From Linnemannia schmuckeri (Eukaryota; Mortierellomycota; Mortierellomycetes; Mortierellales; Mortierellaceae), in NCBI GenBank assembly GCA_029449235.1, contig JANATG010000010.1, positions 1,302,001 through 1,366,000 of the forward strand: a DNA stretch of 64,000 bases, given 5' to 3'. The notes beneath the pieces are model-generated. The model did not search any database. It was not told where the DNA came from and was given only the letters and a program-made list of their open reading frames with translations. Positions 1 through 13,100 of this stretch are shown here, in pieces. Position 1 is the first letter of the stretch. Each line of letters starts with the position of its first letter. A program made the position numbers and the translations under genes.

Positions 1-1171
1 TGACCGTGGGTCGTGATTCTGATCCAAGACGAAGAAGGACAGGTGATACTGAACCAGGCGAGGGGGTGTTCATGTTCTCTGCGCCTATTGATGACACCGA
101 GGCTGCTGTCTTTGTGCCCTCAACTGCGTCCTTGATCTCCCGAAGCAATATCCTGCGCTGAAAGTATGAGATGTTGGGGTCCAGCTGTTTGAGGGTGGGG
201 TTGGTCAGCCCTACAAATGTCATGCCGTAGATTTGATGCTCTGCAATTGGAAATGAAGGATGATACAATGAAATGTTAGAGTTGAATAAGATCTGGTCCC
301 ATAGTGTCCATGCTGCCGTGCTAATCGCTTTTCCGCCGATATTAGTCCGACTGACTGATGTCGACTGATACAAAGGTAGTCATTCATTACCAACAAAGAG
401 TGATTCCAGGTACGCAAAAGGTGGTCTTGCTCTGAGCCATTGGACAACTCTATCCATGGTCCAATCCGCAGCTGAAATGCCTTCCGTGTGTGGTGGTAGT
501 GGTTGGTGTTGAGAGGTGAGACTCATGGTACTCACATTGGCCTATCGATAAGTGAGAGAAAGAGAGAGAATGTTAGTCCAATTAGCTATCGGGAACAAAG
601 AAACAAGGAATAAAGGAAAGAAAAAAAGAAGGAGAGAAGGAAAGAAGGAATGGTAGAAAGAGGCAGGAGAAAACAACGTACACGTAGATTTGCTAGCGAA
701 GCGGATCCTTCTCGGTCGGCCGTTGTTGGACTAGGCACAGAAGAAGGGGCAGAGACGGAGGCAGAAGCAGAGGATACGCCTGCCGAAGTGGTGTTCATGG
801 ATGACGAAGAGGCAACGCCTGTTGAGGAGGTTGAGAGGTCTTTTGGGACAGGAGGATAGGGAGATGAACCTTGAACGGGGATAGGCGGCATGGCCTTGTT
901 GAGGTTGGTTGTTGTGATGGGAGGAGGTGGGGGTGGCGGAGGTGGTGAGGCAGACTGTTGGAATTGTGTGGGAGAAGGTGGACGGACGGGCTGAAGGTGG
1001 AGCTGGGTCTGGGAAAGGGATGCTTGAGGGGGAGGGGTGTTGATGACATTGTGAAGGAGCTGCCTGGGCCGTGTGGATGGAGGGGTGAAGGAACTCTGCG
1101 GGGCGGGCGGGGTGAGCTGTGGGGCCAGAGCAGAAGGTGAGTGTTGCGGTTGCTGCAGCTGCAGCTGCTGT

Positions 1172-1203
<32 letters not shown>

Positions 1204-1410
1204 GTTGGCGACGATACTCATGACAAAGGGGTCTGAGGGGGCTCGTTTGGTAGGGCCAAGGAAGGAGAGGCGACCAGAAGAGGGCGTCGTGGCGGGGGTG
1301 ATATGAGTTGAGGAAGAGGAAGTCGTGATGGTAGTAGTGGTAGCAGTAGAAGTCGTGTTGGAAGAAGAGTCGAGGAAGGAGGAAGGGAAGTGAGCGGAGG
1401 AGCTCAACAT
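1..1410 (-). CDS. SAM-domain protein, N-terminal part (runs off the window)
   Basis: Minus-strand gene whose 3' part lies beyond position 1. The likely start is the ATG at 1410 (MLSSSAHFP). Exon 1 (1410-684) encodes a low-complexity region rich in Ser/Thr, with a polyQ run (about 1150-1201) and polyPro. A candidate 6-nt exon lies at 536-541. Exon 471-391 and an exon from 240 to the edge join in phase and read WTMDRVVQWLRARPPFAYLE, then about 40 residues later LLREIKDAVEG. This is a SAM-domain pattern (W-x3-V-x2-WL, then F-x-GLT-x-LKQLD, then a long final helix). SAM domains mediate protein-protein contacts in signalling. In fungi a SAM after a disordered N-terminus occurs in MAPKKKs (Ste11/Bck1 type) and polarity proteins. 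No kinase domain is visible, so a MAPKKK identity is only a guess. The polypeptide after the SAM domain turns Ser/Pro-rich at the window edge. Confidence 0.7.
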
Positions 1411-1799
1411 TGGCAGACGGTTTACAGGTGAGAGCGAGAAGAGAGTGAATGAGTGATTGCGATGATGTTGAGTGTCGATGAGAAGGAAGGAGAAGATCGA
1501 CAGGATGGGAAAATATATTATTATTAGTAGGGAAGATGATGAGAGGGGGGGGATTGTGATTGAATGGGATAAGAAGGAAGGAGAGAGGAGTGTGAAAAAA
1601 GAACAAGGAAAAAAGAAATACGGAAAAGGGGATGAAAGGAAACAAATACACATAAAATCAAGAGACGAGAGCAGAGCGGAGAAGGGACAAAAAACAAAAA
1701 AGAAAGAAAAGGGACAGTGGCGCACTTGCCTGTGCCTCTGCCTCTGCCTCTGCTCATTCTCTGGCCACTCTTACTCCCTCGTCCTGTGTTCTGTTTCTT

Positions 1800-1848
<49 letters not shown>

Positions 1849-4108
1849 CTCTCTGGTTTTTTTCTCCTTTCACCCTCTCTCTTTGCCCATAAACATAAGA
1901 ATAAAAACACACCTCCTATATCGCCGATAATTGCACTCAAGATCACACATATACATGACATATAGGCACATGCCTGACATGCCACTCGTAGCCTACTAGC
2001 TAGGCTGGATATCGTCCTTATAGCCACTTTCTATTACAGAAAGTGAAAAAGGAGGTGGTGATCAGGCACAAAGGGCTCTTTTTTTCAGGGGCCAGTCCAA
2101 GCCAATCCAATCCAGACAAGCCCAGCCCAACCAGCCCTTTCGTCTTCTTGCTTACTGCTCCTAAGGACAACTATGGTCTTGCATCCGTCACGTGGAATGT
2201 TGGTACTTAGGGGTAATGTGACAACGAGCTTCCTCTTTTTTTTTTTTTTTTTTTTTTTGGCCATCTGTCATTAATGGTAAAGGTGCAAGAAAGAAAAAAA
2301 GTTGGCTTGCTTGATTGCTCGGGCACTCATAAGCTGACCCGCTTTGCTCAATTGTTAATGGCCAATATGCAGCCAGACCGGACAAAGTAATAAGAAAGCT
2401 GGTTGGGGATAATACGGAGAATGCCATTTATTGCACTGTGGCTCGTTCACCATGCATGCGCCTCCTTTTTTCACTTAAGAGACGGCTCCTTTGTTTCTTG
2501 TCCCATGCACTTTTTGATATTTCTGTTCACCATGCTGCCTCCTCTTTGTTCTCCCTCGTTTTCTTGCTATCTCTCCACTCTCGGAGCGAGTTTGAATGCT
2601 TCTTTTTTTTAAGCACCCTGGACTGATTCTCAATGATAATCATTATTACAAAGCGTCGCCATGACACATCACAAATGAACGATATGATATCCTCAGAATC
2701 AATGAATAGACGCGCCATGACTTTCTTTCTTTTTCCGTTCTGTATCAGATATGGGGCGGTATGAAAATACTGTTCGTGTGATGTTTGACTGTCCCATCGA
2801 CAGTGTTGCTCAATTGCAAGTGTAGTTACCCCCTGCCTTGCAACTCCACTCAACTAGCAAACAAACAAACAAACAAACAAAATAAAAAATTGAGCAAAAA
2901 AGGAAGGGGGAGGGGGAAAAGCATCGACGCGGATGGTCGCGTGTCCCGTGTCCCCGCTACTCCTAAAAAAATCTTATTGGAAAGGAGCAATACACTGTGC
3001 ACCCTTTCTCTCTTTCTTTCTCCTCTCTCTCACTGACACATTTCTACTTGAACTCTCATAACAACCGCACTCTTATTTTTCTCACTGTTGTAACTCAACT
3101 TCAACACGCACTCGTTTTTGTTTCCCCTTTACACACGTACACTCGCTTTGAAACTTTTCGATGGAGGTAATAGCTTGTCACCATCAGATCACCATCTCAC
3201 AAGAGGAACCGCTCTTGCCAGAATAAATGTGCACAACCATTGCAACCATGCACACACACACGCGCGCCACCAGTAGGCTCATCGATTAGACATCAACACC
3301 ATTCTGCCGCGCACCTCAAACGGAGTAACAAAATAAAAAGAAACCAGGACTCTATCACCAAAAACGAACCGCGCAGCACTCGAGTGTTCAACGAGGGGAG
3401 CGCCATCACACAAGGTCGCCTTTCAAGGATGTTTCCAGTTAGCAGGTCGACCATTCTTTTGTCAGTATGTGGAGAAGAGGACGTGGGCACACAGACGACA
3501 AATAAAAAAGCAGACATAAATAATAAAAGCACCATGTTGTTCTCTATCACTGACTTACACACTATTTTTTGCACCTATAAAAAAAAAAGAAGCCTGCGTG
3601 GACCGTTGTCGTTGCCAACTGATCTCCTCTCCCTTCTGCCGCGCAGACTCGACTGGATTTGTTTGCCACCATTACTCACCAGCGTTGTTGCTTATCAGTG
3701 CGGTCTCTGACTACTGAGACATCATCCTCAATCTTTTTCGTATTATCACTTCATTCAATCATTCATCACCCGAGTCAAATTTTATTCTTGCTCTCCGACC
3801 CTTCTTTTTTTATTTTTTTATTTTTCCTGTTTTTCTTCTTCCACCTTACTCCTCCCTCCCCTTCTCTCTCTCTCACTCCTCCTCGTTCCTTCTTCCTTCC
3901 TTCAACCCTTGCGGTGTCCGATTCACATCCATCCTTGCCTTTTTTTCTCCTTCTTTCATCCCTTCTTTCCACCTTCTTTTCATACTCTTCCTCTTTTACT
4001 CCTAGTTCTCTTTTCCCCTCCTCTCCCCTGGCCCTGACCAGTTCGCCACTTGTCATTTCTCACAACTTTACATTCAAGAGCACGCCCCACCCGACTCCCT
4101 AACCGGCC
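1411..4108. other. Divergent intergenic region with microsatellite and homopolymer
   Basis: About 2.7 kb between the divergently transcribed SAM and ASH-repeat genes. It holds a purine-rich stretch on the plus strand at 1430-1720, which is the pyrimidine-rich leader of the minus-strand gene. It also holds a (TC)n run near 1805-1842, a T23 run at 2236-2258, and a pyrimidine-rich stretch at about 3780-4020 leading to the ATG at 4109. The short open frames here are low complexity and look like chance. Confidence 0.6.
1805..1842. repeat. (TC)n microsatellite
   Basis: An almost pure TC dinucleotide run of about 19 units, flanked by TTTC repeats. It lies between the two divergent genes. Both strands translate to low-complexity SLSL/RERE peptides, which explains the false open frames here. 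Confidence 0.95.
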
Positions 4109-7100
4109 ATGAATCCCAGTGTGCCCCAGGACGCCTCCGCCAGCAATTTCAACAACAACAACAACAGTACCAGTGACGACACCGATATACAACTTTCCAC
4201 AGCCATCCCCACACGTATGAGCCACGCCTTGTCAAGCCCATGCATCACACGCCTTGACAAACTGCACCCGCAGCACATTAACAAATGACCCCGCCAACTT
4301 TTCGCTAACACCATGAAATCCTTCCAACCCACTGCCCTTATGCTGATTAGATCTCTCCAAAGCATATAATGATTCTGTTCCCTTGTCTAACTCATTACGA
4401 CATACTGTTTCCATGTCCTCTGCATCATCAGGACAGTCGTCGTCGAGTCAGGGAGGACCAGGAGAGCAAACACAGGAGCAGAGTCAGTCGTCGCACAGTC
4501 ATACCCATCACCATCACCACCACAGTAACTCGATGCCGCCAGCCTCCACTCCACTATTTCAACTCGTCAACTTTCCTAGTCGACTTGTCCTGGAGAACGT
4601 CTATCTCAATGGACTTCACTCATTGCGTCGATTCGGGATCAAGAACACGTCGCAGACGGATATTGTTGTCAAAATGAGATCCAGTCTGGGTCCTCAGATT
4701 TCCTTCCAGCTGACCAACGAAAACCTGCCCTTCGATCCAGGTATGAAAGAAAAAAGTCCTACATCCTCTTGCCTTGATTTTGTGGGATGAATTCCAATGG
4801 TGTCTATTTGTCGAGTGTGCATATTTATGATGGTCTGTGTGGTCCAAACACATCGTGCCCACACACATACAGACACAGACACAGACATATACACATCCAC
4901 GCAAACACATCAATAGTTTCTCGTTGTTGTCAATCTTTATTACTTTTTCCTATTCACTTGGTGATCTGGTTGTATTATTGCTGTGGGTTGCAGCCCACTG
5001 CTAGAAAGTAGCCAAATACATTGTTCGACGCATCATAATTGACGTTGATTGGCCCGTCGAAGCTGTACCTTCCCGTTCATTGGCCGGATTTCCCTATTTT
5101 TCTTCATTCCCGTTCAAATCCCTTTTCCGTCAAGACCTTGATGCTCTTCCATCGCTGTTTTTGAACCTATCTCGGCTCTTATTTGATCGACTGATACGAA
5201 CGTTTGTACCTCACTCTCTACTTTAGATACAACCGGAAGCCCGCTCCAAGTCATCTCGACCAACACTGCCGCGGCTGCCGAGGTTGGATCAACCGGACTG
5301 CAATTCAACCAACTTTTCAATCACGTCAATCTTATCGACGAAGTTACGGTTGCTGCTGGAGAGACCGAATATGTCATACTCGGATTTTTACCGGAACCCA
5401 AAGGGAAGAACAGGAGAGGCACGTCGAACGCCAATGATGGGGCGAACAACAACTCGGGCAATGGTAGTGCCTTTGGAGATGGTGTCCAGATCTACGACGA
5501 CAGCCGGCAACGTGATATCTCGGCCAATGGCCTCGCAAACGGCAGCAATATCGACAATGAGGAGTTTGATTCGAACGGCCAGCAGACGGACAGTTTCGAT
5601 GCCTATGAGGTGAACGGTCTAGTCTTCTTTTTCGCGTACAAGATTATTACGGTCTCAGCAGGATCCAAAGCTTCAGGCGACGCCACAACGCAACCACACC
5701 CAGAATTAGAGTTGTCAGAATCTCCTAGCTCCACCCACGCTATAACCGATCCGAACACAGGTTCCTCTGGAACCGCGCTCTCAGCCACTCATACCGGAGC
5801 AGGAAAAACTATGTCTGGGAGCATGTTGGAGTCCGGGAGCAGTTCTTCAGTTGGGCCCAGTACGACACCTCACAAGGCTGACTACCAACACACGGTTAAA
5901 TTTCGCTCGACGGTGTGCCGGTCGGTCCTCTACTCCGACATTGGCGAAACTGGCATCAACTTTGAAGACTGCGTCGCCAATCAGGCGTACGTCAAGGACT
6001 TTACCATCTGGAACAGGAGTGAGATTCCGCTCTACTGGCAGCTCAACACGGTCGACGTTAGCAATGCGTCCCGAGAGAACTGGCTTCGCTTTGTCGACTA
6101 CGAGGATTCATATGGTGGGGCCGGTGCAGAGGATGCAGCGGAACATGTCGAGGAGCAAGGTCAGCACTCTAAAGCAGTCCAGTCCAGACCCATTCCCAGT
6201 TATGGCTACCGACGCATCCGCGTTATTTTCCGACCCAAGGAGAACGGTGACTTTCTGTTCGACCTTTTGCTCGAGAACCTGAACGATGCGAGCAACATTG
6301 AGGAGGCCACTATTCATGCAGCAGTGAGAGCAGTCTCGAGAGGAGAGGACACCCTGACAATATCAACAGGCAGTACAATGGATTTCGGTGACTGCTGCGC
6401 GGGTGTCTGGACACGACTTCCACTTACCTTTACCAACACAGGATTGACACCGACAGAAATCCATTTGAAGGTCGAAGGCGCAGAGGTGGTGTTTGATATC
6501 CAAACCGAGGCCGCTACAGAGGTCTCTGACCCTTCAACGGATCTGTCAAAAGAGGGCAAGTTTCTTCTGGATCCCGACATACAGTCCAGTTGGTATGAGA
6601 GTTCCCGTCGGTCAGAGTCCTCAGCCAACACTGACCATCCGGATCACAGCAGCGTGGGCGGTCAAGTTGGTCGGAGTCGCCTTCGAGATTGGATGGAGGA
6701 TGGGCCTCAATCACTCAATGCCCTCGGGTTCACGTCGTCTGCTCCCAGCGTGGCTGATTCAGCAGGAACAAAGTTGGATCGTGTAGGACGCGAGCAAGGC
6801 TTGCTGGTCGAGTCTGGACCATCTTCTCCAGTCCTCTCCGATGGTTTTTTCCCCGATAGCGTCCACTCCATCAACCCTACCGTCGCCAGCTATCTTGCAG
6901 GTCAAGATCTTGCGCGCCCGCCGATCGAAGGGACTGAGGATGAAGGCGAATCAGAGGCGGATACGACAAGTGTTCAGGACTCCTTGACGGCTGGCAATAT
7001 GGCGAGCTACAAGAAGCGGCCAAGCTTGCGGTCTATTTCCTTCTCCGGAGCTCAACGGGAGAAAGAGCTGATCCAAGCCCAGATGCATGCGCCAAAGTCG

Positions 7101-10100
7101 CCTGTTCGAGGCAACCAATCAACGACCCGGATTGAGGAGCTGTTTGTCAAGCCAGGCAAGGAGAGGACCGTTATCGTCTCTTACCGCCCTGCTCGTGACG
7201 CGTCTATTGAAGATTTTCAGGCAGGAAAGCTTTTGCGAAAGTCCTTCCGCATCATTGTCACCTACGCTCCATGGGGCGGTCTCACCTCGACCGTGCCCTT
7301 TTCCGAGAACAGCCAGAGAGACCGCAAGATTGTGCAGTGCAAGGCTCGCGCATGTACATCATTCGTGACCTTTGAGCCTAAGTCCTTGGACTTTGGAGAC
7401 ACCGACGTTGGGGCCCTCAAGTCGCTGCCGATCAAGCTGATGAACCAATCAGAGATCCCCGCTGTTGTTCAGCTGGATTTCCAGAGTAAAGTTCTCAACT
7501 GCTCGCCATCGGGCGCCATCACTCTGCCACCAAAATCAAGCACGGAACTCAAGCTCGACATTTACCCGCGCAAGGTTAACCCGGATTACAGGAAGCAGCT
7601 TACACTGTTCAACTTTACGAATCGGGCGAACGACCAAATTATCGAGGTTCGATCTACCAACATCGACAAGAATCGGGTCACCTTCCACTCGCTGTTCTAC
7701 AGAGTTCTTTATCCAGGCGGGACCAACTTTTTGGATTTCGGCAACGTCGTCGTCGGAGGCATCAGCCTGCGGACCATCACTATCTCGAACTTCACCAAGA
7801 ACTGGCTGACTCTGGAGGTGACAACGAGTCTTTGCGGGGAGCTATCGGTGTATGAGCGTGCTCGAGAGCATCGAGATTACTTGAACTTGAATAAGGTCAG
7901 CGGGCTGCTTTCAAACGATCAAGATATCCAACCCACTTCTCAAGCAGGCGTTCACAGCGTTGTGCATACTCCAATGACGAGATCTGGTAAGGCCAGTGCC
8001 CTTTAGCCTTGAACTGAGAGGATGATGAATCCGAGAGTACTATAACTTACATTGTAATTTTGAATTCTCACAACAACTAGGTGGGTTATCGACTGTGGGA
8101 TCAGGAAGGGCTGCTCCTAACGATGGTTCGAAGTCGTTCCTGTTCAAGAGACGACAAGAACAACGTGAACAACACTCCAATACGACGTCAGAGTCAGGAA
8201 CTCCCGCAGCGATCGGAGGAGGTGCTCTTGCTTCGTCTCTCGCTTTAAAGGCAAAGGCGATCCTCTTCCATGGAGATGTGTCCCAAGGTGCCAGTAGCTC
8301 CTCTGCTGGTTTTCTGGATCTAGCTACCAACAAACCGCGTGAGGTGAAAAAGATTACCAGACGTATCCCTACCATGAAGGAGCTGTTGGAGCCTACCACA
8401 AAGCCCAAGAACAAGTCAACGACTGACAGATCCGGCAAGACCACTGGGCCAGGCCAGACGGACACGTCATCTCGATCTCCTCGGTCGAACGCCACATCTC
8501 AACAAAGTTCCAGTGTAGTCATTGCAGACTCTTCCAAACGAGCGGACGCGATTACCACCTCTTCTCCCCAGCGGCAACAGGATCCAAAGACGTTGCAGAG
8601 CGAAGGCACGCAGCAGGCGGGTGCAGATAGTAAGCAACAGGAGCACTCCTTGTTGAGCGAGAGGACGCTGGAGAGCGTTTTGGCAGCGATGGATGCCAGT
8701 TCGACAATAGGAGGATCCATGCTGTTTTACAAGCCCGCTGATGAGGAGCGATATGTCAAGGAGAAGATGAAGTTGACGAGAGAACTCCAGAACGCCATTG
8801 CCAGTGGAGAATTGGCGCCCATTTCTGTGGTGAGCGTGCCTCCAGAAACGGAACATCAGCTCGTTGTCCTGTTCACGCCCTCTTCAACCTTCCGCGACCA
8901 CATCAAGGGCATCCCGAAGAACCAGGACGCTCGCATCTACCTGAGACTTGTCGACTTTGACCAGGAGACCGTTGCGAACAACCCTCAGTTCAGGCCGCTG
9001 TTGGACGGAGATCTAAGCCAGATTCCTTTGCGTGAGATCATGGTCCGATCGTCGCTTGTCAGAAGCATTATGGACTTGGGCCAGAATAACATCAACTTTG
9101 GCAACATGGACAAGGGCGAGAAGCGGACCAAAACAATCGTCATCCAGAACCGCAGCAAGGAGCCTTTACTCTACCACATCCGCAAATCCGGATCCATCGC
9201 GTCAGGTGATATTGTCCTCGGCAACGGCAAGAGCGGTGTCGTCCGGGGCTACAGCAAGAAGGAGGTTGACTTTATCTTTGAACCGTCACTGTCGGGACTG
9301 TACCACGAGAGGCTGGCGATCGAAAACATTCAGGATCCCGAGAGCGGCCGCGTGCTGAGTGTTAAGGCCAATATCCGAAAGCCTAAGCACTTTTCAATCG
9401 ACTGTCCAGAGGTCGACTTTGGAACCTGTTCTGTCGGTTACAAGACGGAATCCAAGCGTATCACAGTGACAAACTCGACCAAGCAGACCAGGACCTTTGA
9501 GGTTCGTGTTGATCCACACGAGATGATGCCGCTTGCTACTGGAACGCACCTCGGTGGCGAAATCGAGTTCACTCTCGAAGATGACCCCGCTGGCCAGGCT
9601 GTTGTCACCAAAGAGATGGAAGACGAGATTGAGATTTTGGAACAAAAACTCAAGATTGCCAAGCGAAAGGGTCGCGATGACAAGGTCAAGAAAGTCACTG
9701 CTCGGTTGAGTCTTCTCCGGAAAGGCGGTGTCGAGGATAAGCTGGAATCGCCCAAACCAGCAGGTAAAGAAAAGGAAGTAGATGGACATGTTAAATATTA
9801 ATATTGTATGCGTAAGGAATCTAACATGTTTGTTATTCTATCAACAACAACAATTTTTAATGCTAGATGATGTGACACCTACTCAGGAGAAAATATTGGA
9901 GTTTGCCAAACCAGACCAGCTCAGTTCGCCACTTGTAGACTCTGTCACCAAGGGTACAGCTTCGACTACCCCAACCTCAGTGACCCCTGCCACGACACCT
10001 ACGGTCAAGGACACGCCAAAGTTCAAACGCACGGATCATTCAATTGTGTTCACACTGGAGGGAGGAAAGACCAAGTCTGTCTCGGCTTACTTCACAGCGC

Positions 10101-13100
10101 TGCGTGACCCAGTCTATGTCTCCAATGGCATCGCTGATAAGGAACGCACCCGGCTACAAGGAAAGATCTACGTTCACGAGCACAAAAACAGGGATATTTG
10201 TCGTGAAGTGGTGTTCATTGCTACGGTCGAGCCCCAGTCTGCACCGGAGGAAAATGCCGCTGTAAATCCGCGGTCGTCGATCTCGCCTGGACCAGTCGCG
10301 GACAACAACGCTGCTAAGAAGGTGTCCAAGAAGGTAGCCGCCGCCAAGGAGGTCAAAGTGGGAGAGAACGCCGTCAAAAAGGCAGTAAGCTCCGATGATG
10401 TCGATGGTGAGGCATCCATCCAGGAGTCAGTGCCCCCAGTCGAACACCTAGTATTGTCGCCGTCAGAGTTTGATGGAGGTAAGGTCGAGCTTGGCCAGAA
10501 GAGTACCTTCTATTTCAAGTTGTCCAACACCTCCGAGAGTCCTTTGCCATACCGCATTGATCTTTCCACCGGCGCCCGTGGCGGTGTCTCGCGTTTTGTG
10601 CTAGAGGAGCATGAACTAGCTGGGTCCTTGGAGCCGAAGGAGGTAAAGCGGATTATGTTTGGCTACCTGACACACGACCTTGGACGGCTTCGGGACTCGC
10701 TTCGGGTGATCAACCTTGTCACGCAGGCGTCGCACGACTTTGTTTTCACTTGCTATTCTCACCGAGTGCAATATCTGGCCTTCCCTTCCCTGGACGAATC
10801 CATGAAGCTGGACCTTGGTCACTGCTATGTCGACACTGGGCGCAAGTACTCTCAAGTGACACCACTCCTGGTTGAGAACATCACGGATGACGATGTCTAC
10901 ATTGCATGTGCTTCCAACTTGGCCCAGCAAGTGGGGATTTATCTTGACGAGCAGGCGGAGAAGGGTCAGGTCACCCGCACGCTCCTGAAAAAGCGGAGCA
11001 TGGTCACTGTTTGGGTTGCTGTCCAACCCAACCTGCTTGGAGGTATTGCTGGTGGAAATTCGAGCCGCCGGGCGGCCACCTCCTCTAGTGGTCTGAGCTC
11101 GACCTCACAGGACCGAGACAGTGAGTGCCGTACGTTGATCGGAGGCATCAAGTTTTCTGTATCTATCCCAGACGCGTCTGCCGTTGAGGACACCGAGGAG
11201 ACCCTTACTCAGGTCCTGTCCCAGACAGTCAAGTTTACCTCTGTCATTGGTCGCTCTATCCTCTCGGTCTCAGATACCCTCCTCAACCTTGGGTGGACGC
11301 CGGAAGTGGGTCGACCTGTGTACGGGTCATTCACGCTCCAGAATATGTCCAGTCGTCTGCCGCTGGATTTTCAGATCGAGTCGCTCTCTGGCAACATCAT
11401 TTTAGATCGGACAGGCGGAATCTTGGATGGCTGGGAGGTCGACACTAGGAGGCCTGGAACGCACGACCATTTGGACAGAGACCAGCCCAAGGACGGCGAC
11501 GACGACGATGACGATAATGACCCATCTGAGGTTGCCCCAACTGATCGTTCACGTCTCTGGATCAGTTTCCGTTTCACCGCGTCGACCCCCGGCCTTTTTA
11601 CCGACACGATTCTAGTGACCAACAAGAACAATTGCTCCCAAAAGATTCACATCAAGGTTCGCCTATTTGTCGATCCTGGTCAACTGTCGACGATTTTACA
11701 CGGCTCAGGCTACACTTGTCCCATGTCGGTGGATGAGTCGCAGGATGATCTAGAGGCCAAGCCCGGTATTCCTCGAGAGGGTCTTGCCCTTCCTAACCTT
11801 TCGTGGGAGGATGTCTATGTCAGTGTTGCTGATGATGAGGATGCTGGCGGACAGGAGAGCCGGGCCTTGGTTGCACTTCAACCTAAACTTGGTCAGAAGG
11901 ATGCTAGGGTCAATGATCGTTGGGTTGAACTACTGAATGGTGGCGACGAAGTGATGGAACTTGTACCTCTTTGCGACATCACTGCGGGCACTATTTGGGA
12001 GCATGGAAGCCCGCCATTGTCACCGGGACCGCTATCCGAAGCTGTTACCAAGGCAATCGACGGATTTGACGTTTGTGGTTCTATTATCCGGCTTGCCCCT
12101 GGTCAAAAAGTTCGCCTGGTCATCTCTTGTCCTGCACCAGAACTGTCTGCCAACGACGCTCAGCAGCTCCAGTCAGGAAAGAATGTCTCTCTGGCGGGCA
12201 CTCTGATGGTTGTGGATCGCGTCAGGGATCAGGTCATGAAGGTGCTGGGGTTGTCGTCCTCGTTCGGTGTTTCCTATGCCGAGGTGGTGCCATTGTCGAC
12301 GGATCTCGGGAAAATCGGTCACTACAACTCCTGGAACCCGGTCAAGATCAACTTTGAGGTCAAGAATTCCAGCGAGATCCCCCTCTATTATGAGATTGTC
12401 CTTCAGGATTATATGGGTCTTGCCCCTATCCGCTCGACGACGACGGAGGGGGAAGACGTTCGTCCTCACTCGCCTGTCATTGGAACCAAGAGGAAAATCC
12501 GCTCACATGGCATGGACTCAATCGAAGTTCTTTTGGATCCAAGGAGAATCGAGAATTTTGAGATCGGGCGCCGTACCTTCCCCATCCGGATCCTCAACCT
12601 CTACAATCCTCTGAATGAACCCGTGTTCAACGTGAGCGCTGTTCTGACAGAGTTCGAACTTGGATTTGACCGACTCACAGACGGCACTCTGGTACTACCC
12701 CCATTGACCCACCCTTTACCGTCATCTGCTCTTCCCTGCGATGCCTGGTTCTCGATTACGAACAAGTCACTGGAGGACGTCAAGTTTGAGATTGGAGCGA
12801 CCCTCTCGCCAGATGTTATTGACTATGTGCATCTGGACGTCCTCTCTCGCTTCTCGAACTCACCACTCCGTGGTAGTATTACCCTCAGCTCACGCGGGTC
12901 GATCGGTGTCCGTATCCGTGCCTTCCCGAAGGAGGGCTCTCGCTTGCCAAGCGATACTGCAGCCCTCTGCACACCCGATGGGTTGACATTTGGTAATCTT
13001 TGGGTCTCCACAAAACCCATGAGTGCTGAGGAGGAGACGACGACCAAGAGGTTCGCTCAGAACATTCCTATCCGCGGCGCTTTGGTGGAAGGATCCATGT

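Noticed and set aside
1073..1306. Plus-strand frame with a poly-Cys run
   Set aside because: It is the reverse strand of the polyQ tract of the SAM-domain gene.
586..1725. Extension of the SAM-domain protein N-terminus to 1725
   Set aside because: The first ~105 residues of this frame are Phe/Leu/Ser low complexity from the CT-rich leader. The ATG at 1410 begins sequence typical of the rest of the protein.
4383..4431. ATGs at 4383 and 4413 as start of the ASH-repeat protein
   Set aside because: They lie within intron 1 if exon 4109-4214 is used. That exon has a good donor, coding-like sequence and matching phase. They remain possible only if exon 1 is not transcribed.
9782..9866. Start of a separate protein at 9782
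   Set aside because: This segment is an intron with GTAAAG and CTAG ends. The downstream frame is a continuation of the ASH-repeat gene.
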